Positions 51,151 to 60,921 of a stretch of 64,000 nucleotides of DNA are shown here, piece after piece. Origin of the DNA: Mucilaginibacter sp. (GTDB lineage Bacteria > Bacteroidota > Bacteroidia > Sphingobacteriales > Sphingobacteriaceae); the NCBI GenBank assembly GCA_030445275.1, contig JAUCSE010000053.1, positions 1 to 64,000 on the forward strand. The letters run 5' to 3'. The translations under genes were made by a program, and so were the position numbers. The notes beneath the pieces are model-generated. The model was given only the letters and a program-made list of their open reading frames with translations, had not been told where the DNA came from and ran no database searches. Within the stretch, counting starts at the first letter, position 1. Every line of letters starts with the position of its first letter.

Positions 51151-51768
51151 ATGTTTACACACCTCAAAAATATCGATACTGCTTTCAGGCATATGAAAAC
51201 GTTCAATATTATCCTGATCGCGGCCAATATTTTCACGACCTGTTTTATTGTTTACACCAACGGCAAAACAGTTGATAAGGCGCAGAACACGGTACATATC
51301 CTCTATAACGGAAAAGTGCTGGAGGCGATCGCTTCGGACCGGAAAAGCAACCTTCCCGTGGAACTCCGGGATCATATTAAAACCTTTCACGAGGACTTTT
51401 TCAACTTAAGCCCCGATGATAAAGCCATACAGGCCAATGTGTCGAAAGCACTTTACCTGGCCGATGAATCAGCCAAGCACCAGTATGACAATTTGCGGGA
51501 GTCCGGATATTACAATAACCTGATCTCCGCGAATATTTCGCAGCAGGTCAAAGTGGATAGTACACGGCTCGAAGGTAAGCAGTTTCCCTATACGTTCACC
51601 TGCTATGCTACAGAGAAACTGATCCGGTCCAGCAGCACGGTCATCCGTAAGCTCATTACCCAGGGTGAGGTCAGGGACATCAGGCAACAGACCGATAATA
51701 ACCCCCATGGTTTTCTGATCCAGCACTGGCAGGTACTGGTTAATCGGGATACTACCATTCAAAACTAA
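51151..51768 (+). CDS. traK: TraK-family conjugative transposon protein
   Basis: 'FTHLKNIDTAFRHMKTFNIILIAANIFTTCFIVY...QHWQVLVNRDTTIQN'. Confidence 0.9.
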   Translation: MFTHLKNIDTAFRHMKTFNIILIAANIFTTCFIVYTNGKTVDKAQNTVHILYNGKVLEAIASDRKSNLPVELRDHIKTFHEDFFNLSPDDKAIQANVSKALYLADESAKHQYDNLRESGYYNNLISANISQQVKVDSTRLEGKQFPYTFTCYATEKLIRSSSTVIRKLITQGEVRDIRQQTDNNPHGFLIQHWQVLVNRDTTIQN

Positions 51769-51772
51769 TCCG

Positions 51773-52111
51773 ATGAGCATATTTAAAAATCAAATCAAAT
51801 CCCAGGAACCGGAGGATGACCGCGTCGCCAAAATCATTGCCGGGCAAATCATCAGGTGGCAGGCACAGGCAAGCCATCGGTTGAACCGCTGGATCAATGG
51901 CTATTCCCGCAAAAAGCAGCGAATTATTTTGATGCTGTCTGGTATCCTGACAGCCGGTGCACTGATCACCAGTCTGACGCCATATGCAGGACAGGTACCG
52001 CTGCATACCAAGGGCAATTATATACCGCAGCACATTGGTGAACCCTCGGAAAGGATAAGACTTAAAGACCCTACCAATAAAACAACAGATTCAATAACCA
52101 ATAAAAAATAA
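51773..52111 (+). CDS. TraL-position small membrane protein
   Basis: One TM, position between traK and traM. Confidence 0.55.
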   Translation: MSIFKNQIKSQEPEDDRVAKIIAGQIIRWQAQASHRLNRWINGYSRKKQRIILMLSGILTAGALITSLTPYAGQVPLHTKGNYIPQHIGEPSERIRLKDPTNKTTDSITNKK

Positions 52112-52115
52112 TCTT

Positions 52116-53267
52116 ATGGAAAAGCAAGCGACAAGTGGCACCAGGCCACAGCATACCATTGAATTTCTGCGGAAGCGCAAATTCTTCCTGGTATTACCCC
52201 TGCTCATCCTGCCTTTTATCACCATGGCATTTCTGGCGCTGGGCGGCGGCAAGACCGGCAAACCTTCCACCGCAGCATCCTTGAATAAAGGAATCGATAT
52301 GGCCCTGCCATCGGCCCATTTTAAGGATGATCAAACCAAAGACAAAATGGACATTTACAAGGCTGCCGGTAGAGATTCCTCCTCATCCCGGACAGGTATT
52401 AGTCAAAGTTTTATACAAAGCATGGGGTTTGAAGCCAGAGCAGGCAGCCATGGCGATTCAGCGGTGATCAACAAAATCATTTCCCCGACTCCATCAAACG
52501 CCGAACAGCAATCTACGAAGATCGAAGCCAGGCTGGCTCAAATCAACCGCCAGCTCACCCAGCCGCAGCCGGCCCTTCCCAACGCACCTTATGCCGAAGA
52601 CCACACTGAAGGGCAAAAAAATGCGGATAAGATCAGGAAAATGATGAACGATATGAGCCCGGACAGCACCCCGGACCCCGAACTGCAGCAATTGAGTAAG
52701 ATGATGGAACAGCTGCAGGCCATACAAAACCCACCGGCAGTCAAGACATTGCCTATGAAAGCAGAGGCCAAAGCTGATACCACGCCTTTTAAGGCCATAC
52801 CGGCCGTCATTGACGGCAAGCAAAGAGTGGTGGACGGCGGCGAGGTCAGGTTAAAGCTCGCGGATAGCGTTACTCTGAAAACGATGCTGCTACCCAGGGG
52901 ACAACTCCTTTACGGAGCTTGCCAGGTCACCAACCAGCGGTTGATGCTCTCCATTAAAAATATCAGACAAGGGACGCATATCATCCCAGTCGACCTGACG
53001 GTATTCAGCCTGGATGGCTTACCCGGTATCCCCGCCCACGAGGCAGAATTAGCAGGTACAGCCTCAGGCGGAGCCGATAATACCTTATCGGGCATGCAGT
53101 TCCTGTCGATGGATCAGTCTTTGGGAGCGCAGGCCGCAGCCGGAGGAATTCAGGCTGCCAAAGGACTGTTCAGCAGGAAAATGAAAAAGATCAGAGTAAA
53201 ACTGGAAGATAAATTCCCCGTATTGTTACGGGACAACAGCAAAAGGACACCTGTAAACATCCAATAA
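52116..53267 (+). CDS. traM: TraM-family conjugative transposon protein
   Basis: N-terminal TM after 'FLRKRKFFLVLPLLILPFITMAFLALGGGK'; C-terminal 'LPRGQLLYGACQVTNQRLMLSIKNIRQGTHIIPVDLTVFSLDGLPGIPA'. Confidence 0.92.
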   Translation: MEKQATSGTRPQHTIEFLRKRKFFLVLPLLILPFITMAFLALGGGKTGKPSTAASLNKGIDMALPSAHFKDDQTKDKMDIYKAAGRDSSSSRTGISQSFIQSMGFEARAGSHGDSAVINKIISPTPSNAEQQSTKIEARLAQINRQLTQPQPALPNAPYAEDHTEGQKNADKIRKMMNDMSPDSTPDPELQQLSKMMEQLQAIQNPPAVKTLPMKAEAKADTTPFKAIPAVIDGKQRVVDGGEVRLKLADSVTLKTMLLPRGQLLYGACQVTNQRLMLSIKNIRQGTHIIPVDLTVFSLDGLPGIPAHEAELAGTASGGADNTLSGMQFLSMDQSLGAQAAAGGIQAAKGLFSRKMKKIRVKLEDKFPVLLRDNSKRTPVNIQ

Positions 53268-53286
53268 CAAAATCATCAAAGGCCAT

Positions 53287-54501
53287 ATGGAACTCGCTGA
53301 AAACTATGATATACTGAAACGTCATTTTGAAGACCTGAATTTTAAAGATCCTGGCATAGCGGATGAACTCCGGGGAGGACTTACAGCTGTTCCTAACCAT
53401 TTTACGGTAGGTTTTAGCGAGGATTATACCCAATCGAATTTTTGGGCAAGGTTTGAAGTCGCCTGGACAGACAACCAAAATGGGTTTGTCGTCACAGCAT
53501 ATGAAGCAGCTATCCGGCACTGTGATCAGCCGATTTATGATTTTTCCTGCTACTTTTCCCCCGATGTATGCAAGGACGATGCCTGCCAGGTACTTGCGAA
53601 AAAGTATTTGTTTCCGCCGGATAACCATGGTTTCCGTAGTTCCTATCATAGCAACAAAGACATCCCCTCCTTTCTTGCGGCTGACAACCCGCAACAAATC
53701 AATTATTTCCATCAATTAAATCATATCAACATGAATCAAAACGTAGAATTTCTTAAAAACAGCCTGCTGAACCTGGGGTTCGGTGACAAGCTGAATGCAG
53801 ACCTGGAAAAACAGATCACTGCTAAAACACCAGAATTTAACCTGGCGGCCCAACATGAATTTAATCAGCATAAAATTGATTATACTCTTCATTTCAAAGC
53901 GGGCAATAACCAGGAAATGTACTTCCTGAATAAGTTCGATGCCAGCCTGAAGAATGGAAATGAAGATACCAAACAGAGCTTTTATATCAATAAAGGGAAC
54001 GGTGTGACCGCCAAAGAAGCCTTTAATTTAATGGACAAGTCAGACGGCCTGGACGGAAGAGCCGTTTTCAAACAACTTTACAATACAGAAGGTGAAAAAT
54101 ACCATAGCTGGGTGAAGCTGGACTGGAAAGACCTGACAGAGGGTGGCAATGCCCGATTAAAGCAACATAGCTTTGATGTAGAAAAATTCCTTGACGGCAA
54201 AGGCGTTAAAGAAATGAATGATCCAAAATCCAGAGAAGATCTGATGCGGTCATTAAAGAAAGGCAACAAACAGCAGATCACCGTTGACAAGGACGGCAAG
54301 GAGCAGAAATACTTCATTGCCGCAAACCCGCAGTACAAAACCATGAACCTCTTTGATCACCAGATGAAGAAAATAAAACGGGAGGAGCTGTTCCCGCCGT
54401 TACAGAAGCAAGACAACAGTGAAAAACAAACACAAAACAAGCAGCAAAAGGAGGAGCTGCCTGGAAAAAAGCAGTCGAGAAAAAATGGCGTTAAAGTTTA
54501 A
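53287..54501 (+). CDS. conjugative-element-associated hypothetical protein
   Basis: 404 aa; second half from MNQNVEFLKNSLLNLGFGDKLNADLEKQI resembles a common Bacteroidota ICE accessory protein; N-terminal ~148 aa looks like a separate domain. Confidence 0.6.
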   Translation: MELAENYDILKRHFEDLNFKDPGIADELRGGLTAVPNHFTVGFSEDYTQSNFWARFEVAWTDNQNGFVVTAYEAAIRHCDQPIYDFSCYFSPDVCKDDACQVLAKKYLFPPDNHGFRSSYHSNKDIPSFLAADNPQQINYFHQLNHINMNQNVEFLKNSLLNLGFGDKLNADLEKQITAKTPEFNLAAQHEFNQHKIDYTLHFKAGNNQEMYFLNKFDASLKNGNEDTKQSFYINKGNGVTAKEAFNLMDKSDGLDGRAVFKQLYNTEGEKYHSWVKLDWKDLTEGGNARLKQHSFDVEKFLDGKGVKEMNDPKSREDLMRSLKKGNKQQITVDKDGKEQKYFIAANPQYKTMNLFDHQMKKIKREELFPPLQKQDNSEKQTQNKQQKEELPGKKQSRKNGVKV

Positions 54502-54509
54502 TGGTCAAA

Positions 54510-54536
54510 GGCAGTGCCAGGCTGGCACTGCCTTAT
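54510..54536 (+). terminator. terminator at the end of the tra operon
   Basis: GGCAGTGCCAG (54510-54520) / CTGGCACTGCC (54522-54532) then TTATT. Confidence 0.65.
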
Positions 54537-54684
54537 TAACCAAAGTATCACCGATGTAATTCAAAAATGATCAAAAAACCTGAACAGAACATGGAATCAC
54601 TGCGCAAGATAACAAATGGTGCCTGATAGACCCAGACGTATCGCTCTTCATCTATAGCATGGAACTAAACAACAGGTATATTTT

Positions 54685-55518
54685 TTAAGGTTTATATTTT
54701 ACCCTTATATTATAAAAATGAACCCAATCATCTTTCAGGGTGGCAGGATCTTTTTTCTTAGCAAGGTCTTTGGGATCTTTACCAATATTGAAAAATATAT
54801 CGACTTTGTTCCCGTTTACAGCGTAATACAATACTTTAAAATCGCCTTGTAAGGTAACACCCTCCGTGAAATCAGCATCATGCCAGTGACCGTTAATGCC
54901 TAACTGAAAGTTTTTTTGACGATGAAATTTTAAGGGGAAGGAAAATGTTGTGTCAGGTCTCGCGATTTCGAAGTGTTGTAATTCTACCGGAATATTGTCT
55001 GTTATCGTGTTGACCAGCAGGATAGATTGATCAGTATTGAATTGATAGGTCCAAGTATCAATCACTTGCTGGTCTTTGCGCATGAATTCAAATGTTCGTT
55101 GAGTCTCATTATATTTGCCGATATAGAATAGGTTTAAAAACCAAATATTAACATAGTTACTGTTATTAAACACAGGTTCATCATATATCCAGCGATGATC
55201 TTTATCTCCCGTAAAAAATGGAGGGATGGTGGTTAAGTATAGTACTCGCTTACTTTTTTGGGAAAAAAGCAGGTATTCTACTTCGATTTTTTCCTTACCG
55301 TCTCCAGCTATTTCCTCGTAGTTATCACGTTGTACAATGTAATCACTTTTGGATTTACCTACTTGTCGGATATAAAGCTGGTAACTGGTATCGAGTTCGA
55401 TCTTTTGGGGCTTATAATTTTCCACATCCCCTTCCCAGTGCGTATAAGTATAAAACCTTCTTATGCCGCAACCTGTTATTAAGAGTAGCCAAGAAACAAG
55501 TATCAGAGTCCTTTTCAT
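54685..55518 (-). CDS. lipoprotein of unknown function
   Basis: Signal and lipobox 'LLLITGCGIRR'; 4-bp overlap with the upstream gene. Confidence 0.65.
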   Translation of the reverse strand: MKRTLILVSWLLLITGCGIRRFYTYTHWEGDVENYKPQKIELDTSYQLYIRQVGKSKSDYIVQRDNYEEIAGDGKEKIEVEYLLFSQKSKRVLYLTTIPPFFTGDKDHRWIYDEPVFNNSNYVNIWFLNLFYIGKYNETQRTFEFMRKDQQVIDTWTYQFNTDQSILLVNTITDNIPVELQHFEIARPDTTFSFPLKFHRQKNFQLGINGHWHDADFTEGVTLQGDFKVLYYAVNGNKVDIFFNIGKDPKDLAKKKDPATLKDDWVHFYNIRVKYKP

Positions 55519-56522
55519 TTCAAATTAATTTGTTGGCGTGTTATACTGTAGTCTGCACTAATGGAATAACTTGCCGGGTAAGGCATTTGGTGGTATGCAT
55601 CATAGATGACATAGTGAATCAAGCTTTGAAAGTCATTCGAATAGTCGTTTTCCCTTTTTAATGTAAATCCAAATCCCTTGTTCGTATTAGCCAGATGCAG
55701 ACTATAGCAGCCTTTATTGTAATACTGCTGTGTGATATCACTATAATTGACAAATGATAATCCAATCAGATTGGAAAGGTTAAAGGCATTTTCCGTAAAG
55801 CCGGAAAACTTATGGAATCCAAGTTCAATAAGATTCATATAATTATTAGTAGGGTTCAAGTGGTAGCTTAATAAGCCACCACCCGTATAATAACGATCAT
55901 ACCGATCACCGGTCCCGATACTTTTGATCAAAGCACCACCATCGTTATAATAACTAAACTGGAAGCGTCCCTGGTGGAAATTAATAAAACCGATACGCTG
56001 ACTTTTCTTTTTTTTATCTGTCGTAAATACCAGGTTGGTTCCAGCGGAAATAGAGAAATGGTAGGGATTGACTAAAGCCGGGTAAACAAAATCCGCGAAG
56101 TAATAAAGCGGAATTTTATTGGCTGATAACAAATCCGCACGTCTCGGGGTCAATCTATAATCACTTCCGGCAGTGAAAGTGAATGCGTTAATAAAATCCA
56201 GAGTTGTTCGATGTCGCAATTTACCATACGCACTGGAGCCCAAACCTCCGTTGTAAAGCTGCACCTCCAGATTATAGCTTGGTGAAACCGTTTGGGCTAT
56301 CGTGTACATCAAACCTCCGTTCAAACCAAATCGGTAAACGGGAGGGGCATAACGGTGTTCCTTTAATTCAAAACTAACTGTTAGTTTCGCTGATACCCCA
56401 AACTGAATAGGGACTTGGCTTGTATTCGTATTATAATGAACCTGTGCTCCGGCCGTTATTACAAACAACACGGCGATGATGACCAAGTAAAGTTTTTGAT
56501 GATGGTTAGGCATAGGGATCAA
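55515..56522 (-). CDS. exported, probably outer-membrane beta-barrel-like protein of unknown function
   Basis: Signal peptide and alternating aromatic/polar strands (FGLNGGLMYTIAQTVSPSYNLEVQLYNGGLGSS). Confidence 0.6.
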   Translation of the reverse strand: MIPMPNHHQKLYLVIIAVLFVITAGAQVHYNTNTSQVPIQFGVSAKLTVSFELKEHRYAPPVYRFGLNGGLMYTIAQTVSPSYNLEVQLYNGGLGSSAYGKLRHRTTLDFINAFTFTAGSDYRLTPRRADLLSANKIPLYYFADFVYPALVNPYHFSISAGTNLVFTTDKKKKSQRIGFINFHQGRFQFSYYNDGGALIKSIGTGDRYDRYYTGGGLLSYHLNPTNNYMNLIELGFHKFSGFTENAFNLSNLIGLSFVNYSDITQQYYNKGCYSLHLANTNKGFGFTLKRENDYSNDFQSLIHYVIYDAYHQMPYPASYSISADYSITRQQINLK

Positions 56523-56531
56523 TTGGTTTAA

Positions 56532-57314
56532 CTAATGCGTATCCAGGACATATGCCCAACTCAGGGCAGCACAAAACTTAACCAGCGGGACGCTAAAGAC
56601 ACAATCTTCGCTGAAATTATTTTTCACCCGCAGGTTTTTTGTTGAAGTATCGTAGCCCACAATCGTTACAATGTGGTTCGAGGAGGGTGCAGTATTCCAA
56701 TTGCCAGGGTTAATAAAACGTTCATCACAATAGCCTCTTCTTTCCTTGATTGCACAAATGACCGGGTGACCGGTGGCTATTTCCCGCTGTACGCGCGCCA
56801 AAACGGTATCGATTTTCTTATAATCGACTGGTGTTATAATCTCCCTGACTTTATTGATACGAATATCCGGCGGCAGTTGCATTAATCCAGTGTCAAAATG
56901 TGCATTAATGATCGCTTCCTTTGTATAAGGGAATCGTGAAAAAAAGTAAGCTCCGTAAGTTTGCAGGACGTACAGGACATTATCCAGATTGCCATAATCG
57001 TTGATGTTACCGCCGTACGTTTGCCATGCTATCTTTTTAACGGAATCAGCCCCAAGATGGTAAATAATACCATCCGCGTAGCCAAAGGAAAATGCATGAC
57101 TCGAATCCGCACTTATGTGATGCTGATAAGCATATTGCGTGCTTAAAGCGACGTAAACAGCAGCATAAGCATAACAATTTGCTCCGTCCTGCACGGTTAT
57201 CTTCGGCGTACTGGCCTCCAGGGTAAATATTGCCGGGTATTGTTGTGCATATGCTGGGATAAAACAGGTCAGCAACAAGATCAAGGTACCCAGGCCTTTT
57301 TTTAAAGTTTTCAT
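56532..57314 (-). CDS. secreted papain-like (C1 fold) cysteine protease-like protein
   Basis: Signal peptide; 'QDGANCYAYAAVYVAL' (Cys), 'SNHIVTIVGYDTSTKNLRVKNNFSED' (His...Asn) in papain-like order. Confidence 0.75.
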   Translation of the reverse strand: MKTLKKGLGTLILLLTCFIPAYAQQYPAIFTLEASTPKITVQDGANCYAYAAVYVALSTQYAYQHHISADSSHAFSFGYADGIIYHLGADSVKKIAWQTYGGNINDYGNLDNVLYVLQTYGAYFFSRFPYTKEAIINAHFDTGLMQLPPDIRINKVREIITPVDYKKIDTVLARVQREIATGHPVICAIKERRGYCDERFINPGNWNTAPSSNHIVTIVGYDTSTKNLRVKNNFSEDCVFSVPLVKFCAALSWAYVLDTH

Positions 57315-57327
57315 TTGACCCTCCAGT

Positions 57328-59124
57328 TTATTTTTTTGCCAGTGCGGCTATATAATCAATTATGGGAATATCGATCCCAAAATTGACAAAGGTATTTTCC
57401 CCTTTAAAGCGTTTATCTGTGTAGGGACATGCGAGCCCAACATTGAGCGAAAGCCCGTTAAAAAAAGTAATTCCCAGCCCGGCACCCGCAATCGCGTAAT
57501 TGAATTTGTCTTCAGATTTGAGGTTAACAAGATTATACAGTAAACCAGATCCATAAAACATAATATAAACATCACTGATGGTAGGCTGCTGCTGTGGTCG
57601 TAGCCAACTTCTTGGATAAGTGCCGGGTTTGTTGTAATAATTAAAATTTTCACCGGGTTGGAATGAATGAGTGTAACGCCAATTCCAAAATTTGTATTTG
57701 ATCCCGATTTTTTCGCTGGCATAATATAGATTGCCAAGGGATTTGGGGTTACCGTTATTGTCTGTCGCTAAACTGTTTTTGTTTAGAAAACTGGCCTGAT
57801 TAGTACCCAGTGAAAAAAACACCGAGACGTATACTGCCTTTTTATCTGATGGTGCAAAATGCTGTTCTATAGCCGATACTAAAGCATCGATATCAATATA
57901 AATGTACCCTTTGTCGTTTATGGTTGCCGTTTTTTCCGGGATTGGGTTATTGGTACTGTTGCTATTATATTCCACGATTGTATTTTCAATCAAAAAATCA
58001 AGTACCGAACCCACAACATCGTTTTTAAATTGGTGCCTTACCAGTTTTAGGAAATCAAGCGTTATCGCTTTTAAAGCGTAGTATTGATCCTGCGTAAGGG
58101 TAAAATCCTTGAAATCTGATTTTTGAAGCTGGGTATAAAACGTATAAAGTGGTTTGTACTGATCGTAATTGTCTTTAATAGTATTATAGGCAGAATTCAA
58201 TGTAAACTTTTGGTCCGCCGGAATGCTGCCGTCAAATTTGCTGATCAACTCATTGATTTTCGCCTGCAGGTCACTGGCTGAAAGGTCACCGTAAGTGCTT
58301 AATAAAGTCGTGGTAGCTGTAGCGAGGTTGTGGTCCGGGGAATTAGATAATGTTTTTAAGGCTTGGAGCAACTGCCCCGCTTGTTTAATCTTTGCTGTAA
58401 ATTGCTGTAAAAGAAATTGGATACTGGTTTTTTCAGCGTCAAATTTAGGTTGGCCTGCGGGTCCGGCTTTATTTCGTTCCACCAGATATACATTATCTGC
58501 ATCATACCAGGTTTTGAATGTAGGATCATCCAGATCAGCACTAAAGGTAAAGCCAGGGTGGAGATTATCATCATGAACAACGATATCATAGCAAAGATCG
58601 ATCATCAAATTGAAATTTTTAATATCGGGAGGAATAGTCACATTGGATTGACGATCATTCTGATTTACTCTTACCTTGGCAGCTTCGATGAAATTTGGCC
58701 CGATGCTGAATTTATCATCCAACGCCACGAGCACCTTGTTAGCCTTATAATTTTGCTGGACATACATCACCATCCCGTAGATGTAAGCAAATTCTGAGGC
58801 ATCCTGAATAATTTTCTTGGTAATAACTGTTTTATTTTTACCACTGGTCATAATATCCATTAGGTGATAAATAAAACTATACGTAGTATAATTCTTCAAA
58901 TGGTCCAAATAGCTGTGATCATTGAATTCTTTAATAATCGTGTTCCTGAACACATGTTGCTTGACTTCTTCTTGTTTTTGCTGAATGACTTGCGTTAGAA
59001 CTTCCATATCGATTGTCCCCTTATTGATCATAGGACTGTTACCGACAAGACTAATTGTAGGCCCTTGTGCGGATGCGCTACCAATACAGGTAACAAACAT
59101 CCCAAGGAGCAGGAGTTTTTTCAT
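57328..59124 (-). CDS. large exported protein of unknown function with barrel-like C-terminus
   Basis: Signal peptide (LLLGMFVTCIGSASAQ), 598 aa, helical N-terminal half, C-terminal strands 'YAIAGAGLGITFFNGLSLNVGLACPY...TFVNFGIDIPIIDYIAALAKK'. Confidence 0.6.
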   Translation of the reverse strand: MKKLLLLGMFVTCIGSASAQGPTISLVGNSPMINKGTIDMEVLTQVIQQKQEEVKQHVFRNTIIKEFNDHSYLDHLKNYTTYSFIYHLMDIMTSGKNKTVITKKIIQDASEFAYIYGMVMYVQQNYKANKVLVALDDKFSIGPNFIEAAKVRVNQNDRQSNVTIPPDIKNFNLMIDLCYDIVVHDDNLHPGFTFSADLDDPTFKTWYDADNVYLVERNKAGPAGQPKFDAEKTSIQFLLQQFTAKIKQAGQLLQALKTLSNSPDHNLATATTTLLSTYGDLSASDLQAKINELISKFDGSIPADQKFTLNSAYNTIKDNYDQYKPLYTFYTQLQKSDFKDFTLTQDQYYALKAITLDFLKLVRHQFKNDVVGSVLDFLIENTIVEYNSNSTNNPIPEKTATINDKGYIYIDIDALVSAIEQHFAPSDKKAVYVSVFFSLGTNQASFLNKNSLATDNNGNPKSLGNLYYASEKIGIKYKFWNWRYTHSFQPGENFNYYNKPGTYPRSWLRPQQQPTISDVYIMFYGSGLLYNLVNLKSEDKFNYAIAGAGLGITFFNGLSLNVGLACPYTDKRFKGENTFVNFGIDIPIIDYIAALAKK

Positions 59125-59597
59125 GATAAGGAATTTTAAGGTCCATGAATGTAAGATATATTCATGGTATAAAAAAGGATATCTGAGAAAATATTTTCGC
59201 TAAGTATTTACTTATCAAATACTTAATACCTGAATCAATAACCGGTAGCTTCCATGTGTAAACTCAACCTTAATAACAGAGGGCAGATAAGCTATTTCTC
59301 ACACTTCCCATTAATGTATTTCTTCCTTTTGATTCCATTTTATAATGGAGGCGGACAATATAGAACCATTGATTGGTATATTCCAGGAACGAAACCAAAT
59401 TTTGATATACTTATAAATCAATACGACAGGCATCCTTGTCTGCTATTGTGATAAGGTAAAAGTCCTAGCGGCGAATGTTTAGAGTACCTTGTTTTTGATA
59501 TCCGTCGATTATTGCAATTGTATCTAAGTAATTTCCTTATTTTAATTTTCTGAAATAAGATAAATTGTACATTTGCGCCTTTAAAAAAATAACGACA

Positions 59598-59771
59598 ATG
59601 GAAAATTTCGAAAAATTAAAGGAAGTAATTGCTGCCGCTGAAGCAGAGGCTGCAAGTTTTTACGAGAAAGGAAACAAAGCAGCTGGTACCCGTCTGCGCA
59701 ATGCCATGCAGGCTTTAAAAGTTCTGGCTACTGATATCCGTAAAGAGGTAACAGAGAAAAAAAACGCTTAA
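59598..59771 (+). CDS. histone H1-like protein (Hc1-type, Bacteroidota)
   Basis: MENFEKLKEVIAAAEAEAASFYEKGNKAAGTRLRNAMQALKVLATDIRKEVTEKKNA. Confidence 0.88.
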   Translation: MENFEKLKEVIAAAEAEAASFYEKGNKAAGTRLRNAMQALKVLATDIRKEVTEKKNA

Positions 59772-59801
59772 TAGTTTCAATCAAAGATAAATAGCTGAGA
59801 A

Positions 59802-59838
59802 AGACCCGATCATACTGACCGGGTCTATTAATTTTCTT
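59802..59838 (+). terminator. Rho-independent terminator after the histone H1-like gene
   Basis: AGACCCG (59802-59808) / CGGGTCT (59820-59826) then ATTAATTTTCTT. Confidence 0.65.
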
Positions 59839-59940
59839 GCCTTTCTGCCTGAAGATAAGCTCTGCCAGTCATCCAGGAGCTATATATAGAGCCCTTATAA
59901 ACAAGTGTTCCAAAATATCAGTTCCGGCGAAGGATATAGT

Positions 59941-60774
59941 TTACTTTTCTCTGTTTAAAAGAATATACCGGGTTGGGGAAATTTTAAAGTAACGGCTAAA
60001 AGAAGAGGAGAAATAAGCCCCCGAACTAAAACCGACCTCATAAGCTATCTCCGAAATATTGTAGTCACTGTTCATCAGCAATTCTGCTGCTTTTTTTAGC
60101 CGGGTGATCTGAATAAACTCCTTGACCGAAAATCCTGTAATAGCTTTTATTTTACGGTAAGTCTGGGCCCTGCTCATACCGATAGCCTGGGCAAAGTCGG
60201 TGGCTTCGAAAGTGGAGTTACCGATGTTGTGTTCAATAATCTCATACGCTTTTTTTAAGAGCAGGTCATCACTGTTGGCAGATATGAGTTTGATCGGCGG
60301 GCGATGTGATTCATTTAAAAATTTATTCAGCCATAGCTGTCTTGTTTTAATCAGGTTGTCTACCCGCGCTCTTAAAATCTTAAAACTAAGCGGTTTGGTA
60401 ATATAATCATCGGCCCCGTTTTTTAGGCCGCGAAGTAAACCCTGCTCATCATCATAGCCGGTGATGAGTACTACGGGTATATGAGTGGTGCGCTCGTCCT
60501 CTTTTAACAGCTTACACAGTTTTATACCATTAATCCCCGGCATTTGTATATCGCTTATAATAATATCAGGCACAGCTGTGATGGCTTTTTCAAACCCGGT
60601 CAAACCATCTTCCGAATCTATCACGCGATAATCGTCTTTAAATTCATTCTTTATGACCATACGCATATCGTAGTTATCTTCAATAATATGCACTAAAGGC
60701 TTTGCTTCACTATAAGGTGTTTTAAATAAAGGATTATCCCGCGAGGGGATATTTACATTAATCGGATCACTCAT
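59941..60774 (-). CDS. response regulator with AraC-type DNA-binding domain (orphan)
   Basis: REC 'PLVHIIEDNYDMRMVIKNEF...PDIIISDIQMPGINGIKLCKLL...DDYITKPLSFKIL', C-terminal AraC HTH; no kinase gene adjacent. Confidence 0.93.
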   Translation of the reverse strand: MSDPINVNIPSRDNPLFKTPYSEAKPLVHIIEDNYDMRMVIKNEFKDDYRVIDSEDGLTGFEKAITAVPDIIISDIQMPGINGIKLCKLLKEDERTTHIPVVLITGYDDEQGLLRGLKNGADDYITKPLSFKILRARVDNLIKTRQLWLNKFLNESHRPPIKLISANSDDLLLKKAYEIIEHNIGNSTFEATDFAQAIGMSRAQTYRKIKAITGFSVKEFIQITRLKKAAELLMNSDYNISEIAYEVGFSSGAYFSSSFSRYFKISPTRYILLNREK

Positions 60775-60921
60775 AGTTCGGTTTACAGGACAGGACGCCC
60801 ATGTTGTTTATAAAGATAAAGATATTTTTATGTGTATTAAATACAATTATTTGGAAAATAATTTTTAATTTTTCAATCCGGTTTTAGCAGCCACACCGGA
60901 ACAGCCTAATTATCCATTCTT

